A stretch of DNA of 64,000 nt from Tenacibaculum haliotis (GTDB taxonomy: Bacteria; Bacteroidota; Bacteroidia; Flavobacteriales; Flavobacteriaceae): the NCBI RefSeq assembly GCF_025215075.1, contig NZ_JAOBTH010000028.1, positions 186,001 to 250,000 on the forward strand, in the 5' to 3' direction. This document shows positions 18,702-26,615 of the stretch, piece by piece. The first letter of the stretch is position 1. Every line of letters begins with the position of its first letter. The notes under the pieces are model-generated. The model searched no databases and was not told the origin of the DNA. It saw nothing but the letters and a program-made list of their open reading frames with translations. A program made the translations under genes and the position numbers.

Positions 18702-19463
18702 ATGAATAAGATTGAACTTAAAGAATTTCTTGACGAAAAAGTAACAACGTATAATAATCCAGATTTTATTGATAGTGACCCAATTCAAATTCCGCATCAA
18801 TTTTCTTTAAAAGAAGATATTGAAATTGCAGGTTTTTTAGCGACAACTATAGCTTGGGGAAATCGTAAAATGATAATCAAAAATTCATTACGAATGGTTG
18901 AGTTACTAGGCAATTCGCCCTATGACTTTGTAATGAATCACACTAATGATGATTTAGATAATTTTAACGGATTTGTACATCGTACTTTTAATGCTGATGA
19001 TTTTAGATTTTTTATAAAATCCCTTAAAAACATTTATGAAAATCATAACGGATTAGAAGCAATATTATCAACCCAAAATAAAGATAATTATCAACTCGCA
19101 ATACATAATTTTAAACAAGTTTTTTTTGAAATTCAACACCAACAAAGAACATTAAAACATGTTTCTGACCCGCTGAAAGGCTCAGCATCAAAACGTATAA
19201 ATATGTTTTTACGCTGGATGGTTCGTAATGATAATACTGGTGTAGATTTAGGCATTTGGAAAACACACAAACCTGCACATTTACACTGTCCGTTAGATGT
19301 ACATTCAGGAAATGTTGCTCGAAAACTGGGAATATTAACCAGAAAACAAAATGATTGGAAAGCTTTAACCGAATTAGATATTACCTTACGAAGTTTCGAT
19401 AAAAATGATCCCGTAAAATACGATTTTGCTTTATTTGGGTTAGGCATTTTTGAAAAATTTTAA
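18702..19463 (+). CDS. TIGR02757 family protein (DUF2400)
   Basis: A conserved 253-residue protein of unknown function common in Bacteroidetes. The start is set at ATG 18702 (MNKIELKEFLDEKV); an upstream extension would overlap the previous gene by 25 codons and is not credible. Family hallmarks include GFLATTIAWGNRKMI near residue 45, the FRFFIKSLKNIY stretch, and the later RWMVRNDNTGVDLGIW and LHCPLDVHSGNVARKLG motifs. The fold recalls helix-hairpin-helix DNA glycosylase-like proteins (a late DVH...RKLG stretch), but no reaction is established. It is coupled to the CPBP gene upstream. Confidence 0.9.
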   Translation: MNKIELKEFLDEKVTTYNNPDFIDSDPIQIPHQFSLKEDIEIAGFLATTIAWGNRKMIIKNSLRMVELLGNSPYDFVMNHTNDDLDNFNGFVHRTFNADDFRFFIKSLKNIYENHNGLEAILSTQNKDNYQLAIHNFKQVFFEIQHQQRTLKHVSDPLKGSASKRINMFLRWMVRNDNTGVDLGIWKTHKPAHLHCPLDVHSGNVARKLGILTRKQNDWKALTELDITLRSFDKNDPVKYDFALFGLGIFEKF

Positions 19464-19499
19464 TTCCTTACTTTTACGATATAAATCAACTTAACTTCT

Positions 19500-20054
19500 A
19501 TGAAAAACGACTTAACGGATATGATTTGCTTAGATATATACATATCTTCTTTAAATAAAGAGAAATATAACGAAGTTAAAGCCTTATTAAAGCCATCACC
19601 AAAACAAAATATTAATTTATTAAGCTGGGGAATACAAGATTTATTTTACGATAACAAAACCAAAGAAGATATAAAAAACCTTCAAATACTTGCTAATAAC
19701 TTTAACTGGAAAAATAAAATTGCTAAAATTTTAAATAACAATCCATACGAATCCCTTGTGATAACAAATACTAACAAAAAAATAATTTGGGTTAGCGATG
19801 GCTTTAAAAAAATGACCGGTTATGATAAGGAATATGCTTTGCAAAAAACACCATTTTTTTTACAAGGCAAAGAAACATCTGAAGCTACAAAAAGTAGTAT
19901 TCGCAAAAAAATATTAGCCAATAAACCATTTAAAGAAGTTATTGTTAATTACAGAAAAGACAAATCTACTTACAAATGTGAGTTGAATGTTTTTCCGTTG
20001 TTTTCTAAATCAGGAACCACTCATTTTTTAGCCTTAGAAAGAGAAGTTGCTTAA
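19500..20054 (+). CDS. PAS domain protein, LOV-like but without the flavin cysteine
   Basis: A 184-residue soluble protein. A helical N-terminal part (1-75) is followed by one PAS domain (about 80-184): SLVITNTNKKIIWVSDGF, MTGYDKEYAL, then TPFFLQGKETSEAT and the strands VIVNYRKDKSTYKCELNVFP. The FLQG-x-ET pattern is like LOV light sensors, but the NCRFLQG cysteine is replaced (the aligned residue is Pro), so the usual flavin adduct cannot form. No output domain is attached, so it probably works by protein contact or dimerisation. Ligand and partner are unknown. Confidence 0.85.
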   Translation: MKNDLTDMICLDIYISSLNKEKYNEVKALLKPSPKQNINLLSWGIQDLFYDNKTKEDIKNLQILANNFNWKNKIAKILNNNPYESLVITNTNKKIIWVSDGFKKMTGYDKEYALQKTPFFLQGKETSEATKSSIRKKILANKPFKEVIVNYRKDKSTYKCELNVFPLFSKSGTTHFLALEREVA

Positions 20055-20064
20055 CTTTATTAAG

Positions 20065-20445
20065 ATGCAAACATTCATTCACTACTTCTTACACTTCGGA
20101 TTTCCGCTTATAATTGCCTATTTATTTTTTAACAATAATTGGAAAAAAGTCTACTTAATTTTAATAGCAACCATGCTGGTCGATTTAGATCATTTATTGT
20201 CTACGCCAATATTTCAACCGAATAGATGCAGCTTTGGTTTTCATCTTTTTCACTCATACTTCGCCATGATTGGCTACGTTATTTTATTGTTCTTTAAAAA
20301 ATCATACCGCATAATTGGCATAGGTCTTTTACTACACATGCTTACCGATTTAATAGATTGCTTGTTTATGTACACCAACTGTAAAACGTGTTACGAAAAC
20401 ACTCCAGCAATATCGATTTTAAAGTTTATAACAGCCTTCTTTTAA
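20065..20445 (+). CDS. DUF6122 family membrane protein
   Basis: A 126-residue protein with about four hydrophobic helices. It carries the metal-dependent-hydrolase-like pattern seen in this family: FHYFLHFGFPL-type start (here FIHYFLHFGFPLIIAYLF), LVDLDHLL, and FHSYFAMI. The ATG at 20065 is preferred over a TTG six codons upstream that overlaps the PAS gene stop. His and Asp spacing (DLDH, HLFHSY, LHMLTDLID) recalls the YdjM/DUF457 membrane hydrolase group, but activity is unproven. It is the last gene of the lolD run. Confidence 0.8.
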   Translation: MQTFIHYFLHFGFPLIIAYLFFNNNWKKVYLILIATMLVDLDHLLSTPIFQPNRCSFGFHLFHSYFAMIGYVILLFFKKSYRIIGIGLLLHMLTDLIDCLFMYTNCKTCYENTPAISILKFITAFF

Positions 20446-20481
20446 AACAAAATAAGCGCTAGGTTTATATAATTTATTTGA

Positions 20482-20564
20482 AGCTATTTCCCGCTTTACG
20501 CACTCGCTTTTTTTTGAAAAAAAATCAAAAAAAGAGCTCAAACAAATGCTTCAATCGGGGCTAA
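20482..20564. repeat. Dispersed intergenic palindromic element, copy A
   Basis: Imperfect hairpin-forming element with core cgctttacgcactcgctttt on the left and aaagagctcaaacaaatgct on the right. It shares these blocks with copy B at 34058-34152 and, in reverse orientation and more diverged, with copy C at 25566-25641. It carries no open frame and lies between genes, like REP elements. Confidence 0.7.
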
Positions 20565-20603
20565 AAACTTATGCTACATTTAAAAAAACTATTATTGCTA
20601 AAA

Positions 20604-20740
20604 AACCGAATCCGTAAAACTGAATTCATTTCAGTTTTACGGATTCATTTGCCGTGTTTATTAGTTTTACGTGATGCTGAAATAAATTCAGCATCACGTT
20701 TATATCTATAAAAACACTTTATTTAAAGTTTAAAAAGGCG
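20604..20740. repeat. Double-hairpin repeat next to the PP-loop ligase stop
   Basis: Contains two perfect hairpins: a 17-bp stem at 20608-20624 / 20630-20646 with a 5-nt loop, and a 13-bp stem at 20669-20681 / 20687-20699 with loop ataaa. A diverged copy lies at 21600-21745. Both copies end in the shared stretch aaaacactttattta and abut the stop codon of a minus-strand gene. The rest of the 20446-20741 gap holds only this repeat and copy A of the dispersed element. Confidence 0.75.
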
Positions 20741-20741
20741 C

Positions 20742-21479
20742 TTATTCTTTTAAAATTAAATCGCAATACCAAAAACTAGTATCGTAATTTTTAACTTTTT
20801 CTGACGTGCCTTTATGACAGTTCTGAGAGTCATCTTTATTTAACGTATATGATTTTAGTAACTTCTCGCCTATTTCAAATTCAATTGGTTTACTAAAATT
20901 TGGTCCATCAAAACAAAAAGTATGAAACTCTCCGTTCTCACCACAAACATCAACATCCTCTGGTAATTCATTTATAAAATCTTCATCAATTATTCTACCA
21001 ACAAATTCTTCTCCTAGTTTTTTAGCATTTACACAAACGGTAATCGTTTTAAAACCGAGCGCCAAAAATGCTCTCAATAATTCTTTCGTGTCTTGTTTCC
21101 ATAACGGATACACGCCTGTAATACCAACTTCTTGTAATTTTGTATCTCTGTATTTTCTTAAATCCTCTAAAAATATATCTCCAAAAACAGCATGATTTAA
21201 TCCTAATGATTTTAACTCAGCAGTTTTTCCTAACATTTTCTCATTATACAAGTCCATCGTTACATCCGCAGGAAAATATATTTTTTCTAATGGAATACCA
21301 ATACTTTCTGCCTGTGCTTCTAATAAGTTTTCATGAAGTCCGTGCATAGAAACACGTTGATAATCTTCATTTACATTCGTTATCAACTTTTCGATATGGT
21401 ATTCTTTTTGCTGTAATACTTTATACAATGCAAATGCCGAATCTTTTCCTGAACTCCAATTAAAATAAGCTTTTTTCAT
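20742..21479 (-). CDS. Diphthine-ammonia ligase family PP-loop ATPase
   Basis: A 245-residue member of the adenine nucleotide alpha hydrolase superfamily (PF01902). The ATP-binding PP-loop is at the N-terminus (NWSSGKDSAFALY), with the later family stretches GDIFLEDLRKYRDTKL and GITGVYPLWKQDTKEL. In eukaryotes and archaea this family amidates diphthine on elongation factor 2. Bacteria lack diphthamide, so the substrate here must differ and is unknown. The C-terminal ~35 residues (cysteine-rich, CHKGTSEKV) are less conserved. The gene sits between two copies of a repeat. Confidence 0.87.
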   Translation of the reverse strand: MKKAYFNWSSGKDSAFALYKVLQQKEYHIEKLITNVNEDYQRVSMHGLHENLLEAQAESIGIPLEKIYFPADVTMDLYNEKMLGKTAELKSLGLNHAVFGDIFLEDLRKYRDTKLQEVGITGVYPLWKQDTKELLRAFLALGFKTITVCVNAKKLGEEFVGRIIDEDFINELPEDVDVCGENGEFHTFCFDGPNFSKPIEFEIGEKLLKSYTLNKDDSQNCHKGTSEKVKNYDTSFWYCDLILKE

Positions 21480-21508
21480 AAGGCTAAATTATAGAATTTA
21501 AAGCATAA

Positions 21509-21532
21509 AAAATCCTGCTAAAAGCAGGATTT
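21509..21532 (-). terminator. Intrinsic terminator downstream of rimO
   Basis: Stem aaatcctgct / agcaggattt with a short loop; on the minus strand a T run follows. It lies past the 21600-21745 repeat and before the PP-loop ligase start. Confidence 0.75.
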
Positions 21533-21599
21533 ATATTTTAAAAATAAGTTTATTAGAGTTTGTTTAAATTTCATTTAAAAACCTTTTATCACTAAAGCT

Positions 21600-21745
21600 A
21601 AAAAATCAAATCCGTCAAACTGAATTTATTTCGGTTTCGCACCTTAATTTACTATAGTTCTTAGTTCTATGCGATGCTGAAATAAATTCAGCATGACGTT
21701 TACATCTAAAAAAACACTTTATTTAGAATTTAAAACAGACTCTTA
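21600..21745. repeat. Diverged second copy of the double-hairpin repeat
   Basis: Matches 20604-20740 in order: aatccgtcaaactgaattta, then gatgctgaaataaattcagc, then aaaacactttattta. The second hairpin is kept with one mismatch; the first has lost part of its right arm. It abuts the rimO stop codon. Confidence 0.7.
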
Positions 21746-21750
21746 ATTAT

Positions 21751-23103
21751 TTATTTTCTTTTTTGATTTAAGCTTGTTGGTTTTTCTTGCTTCACTAACG
21801 GAGTTCCGTACAAGTCAAAATCACCAGCTTCATCTATTTTAATATCAATAAACTCACCTAATTTTATATAATGTTTCGTAGCATCTACAATTACATCGTT
21901 ATCTACATCTGGCGAATCAAATTCTGTACGGCCGTAAAAATATTCTCCATCTTTTCTATCAAATAAACAACGGAACGTTTTTCCTATTTTTTGCTGATTT
22001 AATTCCCAAGAAATTTGAGATTGCACTTCCATAATTTCATTTACACGACGGAACTTTACATCCGCAGGAACATCATCTTCTAAAACAAAAGCGCCCGTAT
22101 TTTCTTCATGAGAATATTCAAAAGCACCCATTCTCTCAAAACGCATTTCCTCTACCCAATCTTTTAATTCCTGAAATTGTTCTTCCGTTTCTCCCGGATA
22201 CCCAACAATTAAAGTAGTACGGATTGCCATATTTGGGACAGCTTCTCTAAACTTATGAATTAGTGAAGTTGTTTTTTCGTGGGTTGTACCACGCTTCATC
22301 GATTTTAAAATCTCGGTATTTATATGCTGTAACGGAATATCTAAATAATTACAAACCTTTGGTTCGTTTTTCATTACGTCTAATACATCCATCGGAAAAC
22401 CTGTAGGAAATGCATAATGCAAACGAATCCATTCTATTCCGTCTACCTTTACCAATTCTTTTAATAAATCAGCTAAAGCACGTTTTTTATAAATATCTAA
22501 TCCGTAATAGGTTAAATCTTGTGCAATTAACATCAATTCTTTAATTCCTTTCTCGGCTAATTTTGTAGCTTCGATAACAATTTCTTCAATTGGTGTAGAT
22601 TTATGTTTCCCTCTCATTAAAGGAATTGCACAAAAAGAACAAGGGCGATCGCAACCTTCAGCAATTTTTAAATACGCATAATGTTTTGGTGTTGTTGTTA
22701 GACGTTCGCCAATTAATTCGTGTTTATAATCTGCTTCTAATACTTTTAATAATTCTGGTAATTCATGCGTACCAAAATACTGATCTACATTTTTAATTTC
22801 AGCTTCTAAATCTGGCTTATAACGCTCACTTAAACAACCAGAAACAAAAACTTTGTCTATCTCTCCTGCTTCTTTACGCTGCGCATAATGCAAAATAGTA
22901 TCAATACTTTCTTCTTTGGCTTTACCTATAAAACCACAAGTATTAATTACAACAATATTACCATCATCTTCAGGGTCTTCATGAACCACGTCTTTACCAT
23001 TGGCTTTTAATTGCCCCATTAACACTTCACTATCGTAAATGTTTTTAGAACATCCTAAAGTAACTACGTTAATTTTATTTTTCTTTACTGTTTTTGTACG
23101 CAT
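21751..23103 (-). CDS. rimO: Ribosomal protein uS12 methylthiotransferase RimO
   Basis: Radical SAM enzyme that adds a methylthio group to the conserved aspartate of ribosomal protein S12. The N-terminal UPF0004 domain has its cluster cysteines in LGCSKN (C18), NTCGF (C56) and SGCLSE. The radical SAM motif is CDRPCSFC, in the RimO-type context GCDRPCSFCAIPLMRG. The C-terminal TRAM domain covers about 370-440. The length of 450 residues is slightly above the usual 430-440. MiaB is the nearest relative, but LGCSKN and the CDRPC context point to RimO. Confidence 0.95.
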   Translation of the reverse strand: MRTKTVKKNKINVVTLGCSKNIYDSEVLMGQLKANGKDVVHEDPEDDGNIVVINTCGFIGKAKEESIDTILHYAQRKEAGEIDKVFVSGCLSERYKPDLEAEIKNVDQYFGTHELPELLKVLEADYKHELIGERLTTTPKHYAYLKIAEGCDRPCSFCAIPLMRGKHKSTPIEEIVIEATKLAEKGIKELMLIAQDLTYYGLDIYKKRALADLLKELVKVDGIEWIRLHYAFPTGFPMDVLDVMKNEPKVCNYLDIPLQHINTEILKSMKRGTTHEKTTSLIHKFREAVPNMAIRTTLIVGYPGETEEQFQELKDWVEEMRFERMGAFEYSHEENTGAFVLEDDVPADVKFRRVNEIMEVQSQISWELNQQKIGKTFRCLFDRKDGEYFYGRTEFDSPDVDNDVIVDATKHYIKLGEFIDIKIDEAGDFDLYGTPLVKQEKPTSLNQKRK

Positions 23104-23256
23104 TTCATTTTTTAATAGACTGCAAATATACAGTTTAAATAAGCCTTGATAAACTTTACACTATTAAAAATTTAAGAGTATCTGTTAATATAAAATCTAT
23201 TAATTTCGTTTTCAGTAGATTTGTATTTTATACGTAAATAGAAACGGTTAATCAGC

Positions 23257-24450
23257 ATGAGAAAAATATTACTTATTATAATTATTATTTCGTCTTCGAA
23301 AATGAATGGACAAACATTTAAAGATTCAATAAATGTTATTTATAAAAATTACTTTGACTTATTAAATACTAAAGAAAAGCTAGACACCATTGTACTTAAA
23401 GTTGAAAATTTTCAAGAATTGATGGAATCTAATAACAAAAAAATTAAAAGCTTAACAGACGCCGAGCTTTTCAGTTTAAAAAAACAACTTCACCAGCGAA
23501 GAAAAAAAATAATTAACACTACTGAGTTTGTCTTTGCTTCAAACGCTAGTTTAAATGCTATAAAACAGTTAGATGCCACTAGCGACTATCTTACTCAAAT
23601 TTCTAATTTAAATAACCCAGAAAACTCTGACTTAGGTTTTTCATTATCTAATGAAATATCAATAATTATAGAAAAAAGTGTTTTTAAAGGTAAAAATAAA
23701 ATTAATGGAATTAAAAAATCAAAATTTTTACTTTTTGTTGATAATATTCTAAAATCACCAATTACCAAAACATTATCAAGTTCTATTCCTGTAGTTAATT
23801 CAATTAAATCAATTGTCGATCTGGTTATCGGTAATGCTATAAAAGACAAAAAAACATCAATAAATCATATTATCGAATTAAAGAAATCTTTAAAGGTTTA
23901 CCTAGATCATTATGATGGTTTAGCGAAATCTCAAGTTAATTTTGAGCAAAATTTAAGGAATTTAGATATTAGAAAAAAAGGATTAGTTCTACTCTTAACA
24001 CAATATACTACCGAGCGTTCAAACACGTTGATTCCAAATACAATATCTGAAAAAGACAAAAAAAATTCTTTAACAAAATTAATAAATAAGTATTACACAA
24101 AAAACATTATACAACAAAGAGTAGATCAAATAATTAACAGTAAACCTGTAGCATATAGCTCTCATCTTGCAAACAACAAGTTAATATACCCAAACTACGC
24201 ATTGAACCAAGCAAAATTTATTCGAGATGAAATTGAATCTTTAAGTAAAGAATATGCATCAATATTTACTATTTATCAACTTTCACTTAAAAATGTTTTA
24301 TTAAAAAGTAAAAACATTGGAGATTCGAGTAAAATAGATTACAAAATATTTGAATTAGAAAATAAACTTTTGGAAGTTAAAAATTCTTTTGATGATAATT
24401 TAAACATACATAAATTAAACTCAACTTTTAAAGCGCTCATTAATTATTAA
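23257..24450 (+). CDS. Uncharacterised exported helical protein
   Basis: A 397-residue protein with a signal peptide (MRKILLIIIIISSSKMNGQ). I do not recognise the family. The sequence is almost all helix-forming and rich in Lys, Asn, Ile and Leu. Long heptad-like stretches run at about 20-80 and 205-260, with a more hydrophobic central segment (about 155-195: FLLFVDNILKSP, SSSIPVVNSIKSIVDLVIG). A hydrophobic hairpin between coiled coils is the layout of alpha-helical pore-forming toxins, but this is only a shape argument. No lipobox or sorting domain is seen. It stands alone and converges with ftsY. Confidence 0.7.
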   Translation: MRKILLIIIIISSSKMNGQTFKDSINVIYKNYFDLLNTKEKLDTIVLKVENFQELMESNNKKIKSLTDAELFSLKKQLHQRRKKIINTTEFVFASNASLNAIKQLDATSDYLTQISNLNNPENSDLGFSLSNEISIIIEKSVFKGKNKINGIKKSKFLLFVDNILKSPITKTLSSSIPVVNSIKSIVDLVIGNAIKDKKTSINHIIELKKSLKVYLDHYDGLAKSQVNFEQNLRNLDIRKKGLVLLLTQYTTERSNTLIPNTISEKDKKNSLTKLINKYYTKNIIQQRVDQIINSKPVAYSSHLANNKLIYPNYALNQAKFIRDEIESLSKEYASIFTIYQLSLKNVLLKSKNIGDSSKIDYKIFELENKLLEVKNSFDDNLNIHKLNSTFKALINY

Positions 24451-24479
24451 ACATAATTAAAAAAAACTCAATAAAGCAT

Positions 24480-24507
24480 AAAAAACTCCTTAAAAGGAGT
24501 TTTTTTA
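24480..24507. terminator. Bidirectional intrinsic terminator
   Basis: Stem aaaactcct / aggagtttt with a short loop and A/T flanks. It serves both the exported-protein gene (plus) and ftsY (minus). Confidence 0.82.
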
Positions 24508-24527
24508 TATTCTATACTTATGCAAAT

Positions 24528-25481
24528 CTATTTAAAAAAAGAATCTACAAATTCGTATTTATTAAACACTTGTAAATCGTCTATACCTTCTCCTACTCCG
24601 ATATATTTTACAGGTATTTTAAATTGATCTGAAATACCAATTACTACTCCACCTTTTGCTGTTCCGTCTAATTTGGTTACTGCTAAAGAAGTAACTTCAG
24701 TTGCTTTTGTAAACTGTTTTGCTTGCTCAAACGCATTCTGACCTGTAGAACCGTCTAACACTAGTAAAACGTCATGTGGTGCATCTGGCACAACTTTTTG
24801 CATTACACGTTTAATCTTCGTTAACTCGTTCATTAAGTTAACTTTATTATGCAAACGCCCTGCAGTATCTATAATAATTACATCTGCATCTTGCGTTACG
24901 CCTGACTTAACAGTATCGAAGGCTACAGAAGCAGGATCAGAACCCATTTCTTGACGAACGATAGGTACATCTGTTCTATCTGCCCAAACTTGTAATTGAT
25001 CTATTGCAGCTGCTCTAAATGTATCTGCTGCTCCAAGAACAACTTTTAAACCTTGCTTTTTAAACTGAGCTGCTAATTTACCAATCGTAGTTGTTTTACC
25101 TGCTCCGTTTACTCCCACCACCATTATTACGTATGGTTTTGTGTTTGCTGGAATTGTAAATTCAGTGTCGTCTTTTGTATTTGTTTCAGAAAGTAAACCT
25201 GCAATTTCTTCTCTTAAAATCTGATTTAACTCTTCTGTTCCTACATATTTATCTTTAGCAACCCTTGCTTCAATTCTTTCGATAATTTTTAACGTAGTAT
25301 CTACACCAACATCAGAAGAGACTAATACTTCTTCTAAATTATCTAAAACATCATCATCTACTGTTGTTTTTCCTGCAACAGCTTTAGAAAGCTTCGTAAA
25401 AAAACTAGATTTTGTTTTTTCTAATCCTTTGTCTAATGTTTCTTTTTTCTCTTTAGAGAAGATTTTCTTAAAAAAACTCAT
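24528..25481 (-). CDS. ftsY: Signal recognition particle receptor FtsY
   Basis: GTPase that docks the signal recognition particle at the membrane for co-translational insertion. The N domain (about 20-100) is followed by the NG GTPase domain: P-loop GVNGAGKTTT at residues 123-132, the insertion-box region ADTFRAAAIDQLQ, DTAGRLHNK, and TKLDGTAKGG near the end. The acidic A domain is nearly absent, leaving 317 residues, which is usual in Bacteroidetes. In this phylum ftsY follows rpmB-rpmG-DUF4295, as here; a terminator and a repeat element lie between. Confidence 0.97.
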   Translation of the reverse strand: MSFFKKIFSKEKKETLDKGLEKTKSSFFTKLSKAVAGKTTVDDDVLDNLEEVLVSSDVGVDTTLKIIERIEARVAKDKYVGTEELNQILREEIAGLLSETNTKDDTEFTIPANTKPYVIMVVGVNGAGKTTTIGKLAAQFKKQGLKVVLGAADTFRAAAIDQLQVWADRTDVPIVRQEMGSDPASVAFDTVKSGVTQDADVIIIDTAGRLHNKVNLMNELTKIKRVMQKVVPDAPHDVLLVLDGSTGQNAFEQAKQFTKATEVTSLAVTKLDGTAKGGVVIGISDQFKIPVKYIGVGEGIDDLQVFNKYEFVDSFFK

Positions 25482-25565
25482 AGTTATATTTTATAATCGT
25501 TTATATAGGTTAAAAACTATACCAAACTTATTATATAGTCAAATTGTCATTATACGATTACTTTC

Positions 25566-25641
25566 GCGTTAAGGATTGCGGCATTGTTGAAGCTCCTCGC
25601 AGAGAGCGACTGCCAAAAGCCTGACCCGAAGGGTAACGCCC
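25566..25641. repeat. Dispersed intergenic palindromic element, copy C
   Basis: Reads on the minus strand from gggcgtt to cctt/aacgc, with the blocks ggctttt, gcagtcgct and gagctt...aacaatgc shared in order with copy B at 34058-34152. It is wedged between the DUF4295 terminator and the ftsY start. Inner inverted blocks can form a hairpin. Confidence 0.65.
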
Positions 25642-25661
25642 AAAAATACAGTTTTTTAGCA

Positions 25662-25697
25662 CAAAAAAAAAGCTACTCTCTTATGAAAGTAGCTTTT
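25662..25697 (-). terminator. Intrinsic terminator after the DUF4295 gene
   Basis: Stem aaagctactctc / gaaagtagcttt with one mismatch and a 4-nt loop; the minus strand continues into a T run. It separates the ribosomal protein cluster from ftsY. Confidence 0.8.
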
Positions 25698-25718
25698 ATT
25701 TATTTTGTATGAAAAGTA

Positions 25719-25871
25719 TTAATTTTTCGCGATAAAATCGTTTACTTTTGAAGGATCCATAATAGCTTCAACAAATGTATAAGCTCCTGTTTTTGGAGAT
25801 TTTACCATTTTAATTGCTTTAGTTAACCTTTTTGCGCCTGTTTGTAACGATGCTACTGATTTCTTTGCCAT
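25719..25871 (-). CDS. DUF4295 family small protein
   Basis: A 50-residue basic protein starting MAKKSVASLQTGAKR and ending DPSKVNDFIAKN. Such short proteins are found right after rpmG in nearly all Flavobacteriia, exactly as here, and are expected to be ribosome-associated because of size, charge and context, though this is not proven. The ATG is 37 bp after the rpmG stop. It is the last gene before the cluster's terminator. Confidence 0.92.
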   Translation of the reverse strand: MAKKSVASLQTGAKRLTKAIKMVKSPKTGAYTFVEAIMDPSKVNDFIAKN

Positions 25872-25908
25872 GTTATATGGGTTATTTAAAGTTTAAAAAA
25901 ACTTTTAA

Positions 25909-26091
25909 TTATTTAATTTCTTTATGAACTGTCATCTTCTTTAAGATAGAATTAAATTTCTTTAATTCCATTCTATCAGGAGTGTTCTTTTTGTTTTTTG
26001 TAGTAATATAACGTGAAGTTCCTGGTTTACCAGTTGCTTTGTGTTCAGTACATTCTAAAATAACCTGAACTCTGTTTCCTTTTTTTGCCAT
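25909..26091 (-). CDS. rpmG: 50S ribosomal protein L33
   Basis: A 60-residue large-subunit protein. It begins [18 protein letters not shown] and has the typical [20 protein letters not shown] core. The zinc-binding cysteine pairs of some L33 forms are missing, so this is the zinc-free type. It lies between rpmB and the DUF4295 gene in the phylum-typical order. Confidence 0.97.
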   Translation of the reverse strand: MAKKGNRVQVILECTEHKATGKPGTSRYITTKNKKNTPDRMELKKFNSILKKMTVHKEIK

Positions 26092-26118
26092 CTCTGTAAA
26101 ATTTTATCTAGTAAGGAA

Positions 26119-26358
26119 TTACTTAGTTAAGAAACCGTTTACTCTAGCATTTTTAATCACTGCAGAGATTCCTTTTTTATTAATATTTTTTAATGCAGAA
26201 GCAGATACTTTTAAAGTAATCCACTTATCCTCTTCAGGTATATAAAAACGCTTAGTCATTAAATTAGCGTTAAATTTTCTTTTAGTTCTATTTAATGCGT
26301 GAGAAACATTGTTCCCAACCATTGCTTTTTTTCCTGTAAGTTCACAAACTCTAGACAT
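26119..26358 (-). CDS. rpmB: 50S ribosomal protein L28
   Basis: A 79-residue large-subunit protein starting MSRVCELTGKKAM, with the usual NNVSHALNRTKRKF segment. The ATG at 26358 is chosen by family N-terminus; the 17 codons upstream in frame overlap the promoter box and are not coding. First gene of rpmB-rpmG-DUF4295. Confidence 0.97.
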   Translation of the reverse strand: MSRVCELTGKKAMVGNNVSHALNRTKRKFNANLMTKRFYIPEEDKWITLKVSASALKNINKKGISAVIKNARVNGFLTK

Positions 26359-26396
26359 CTTCTTGACAGTTTTTAGTATTATTTCTAAACGAGGTG

Positions 26397-26426
26397 CAAA
26401 TTTACGCATTTATATTGATTGCGCAA
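26397..26426 (-). promoter_or_regulatory. Promoter of the rpmB operon
   Basis: On the minus strand TTG (26424-26426) lies 19 bp before TAAATTTG (26397-26404), a textbook Bacteroidetes TTG-N17-23-TANNTTTG promoter. It gives a leader of about 30 nt before the rpmB ATG. A second TAAATTTG box on the same strand lies at 26510-26517 and could give a longer leader. Confidence 0.8.
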
Positions 26427-26615
26427 AAATTTCTCTTTTAAATTCTTATTATTTTTGATATATTCTAACTGAGGCTAAGCATCTAACCTACCGGAATCGT
26501 AACAGTCGGCAAATTTACGAAATTATATCAATAAAAACACGCTATACTAATAAGTTTTTAATTATTTACTCGCAAACAACTATCAACAAACTTTAAACAA
26601 CTAACAAACAAGTCT

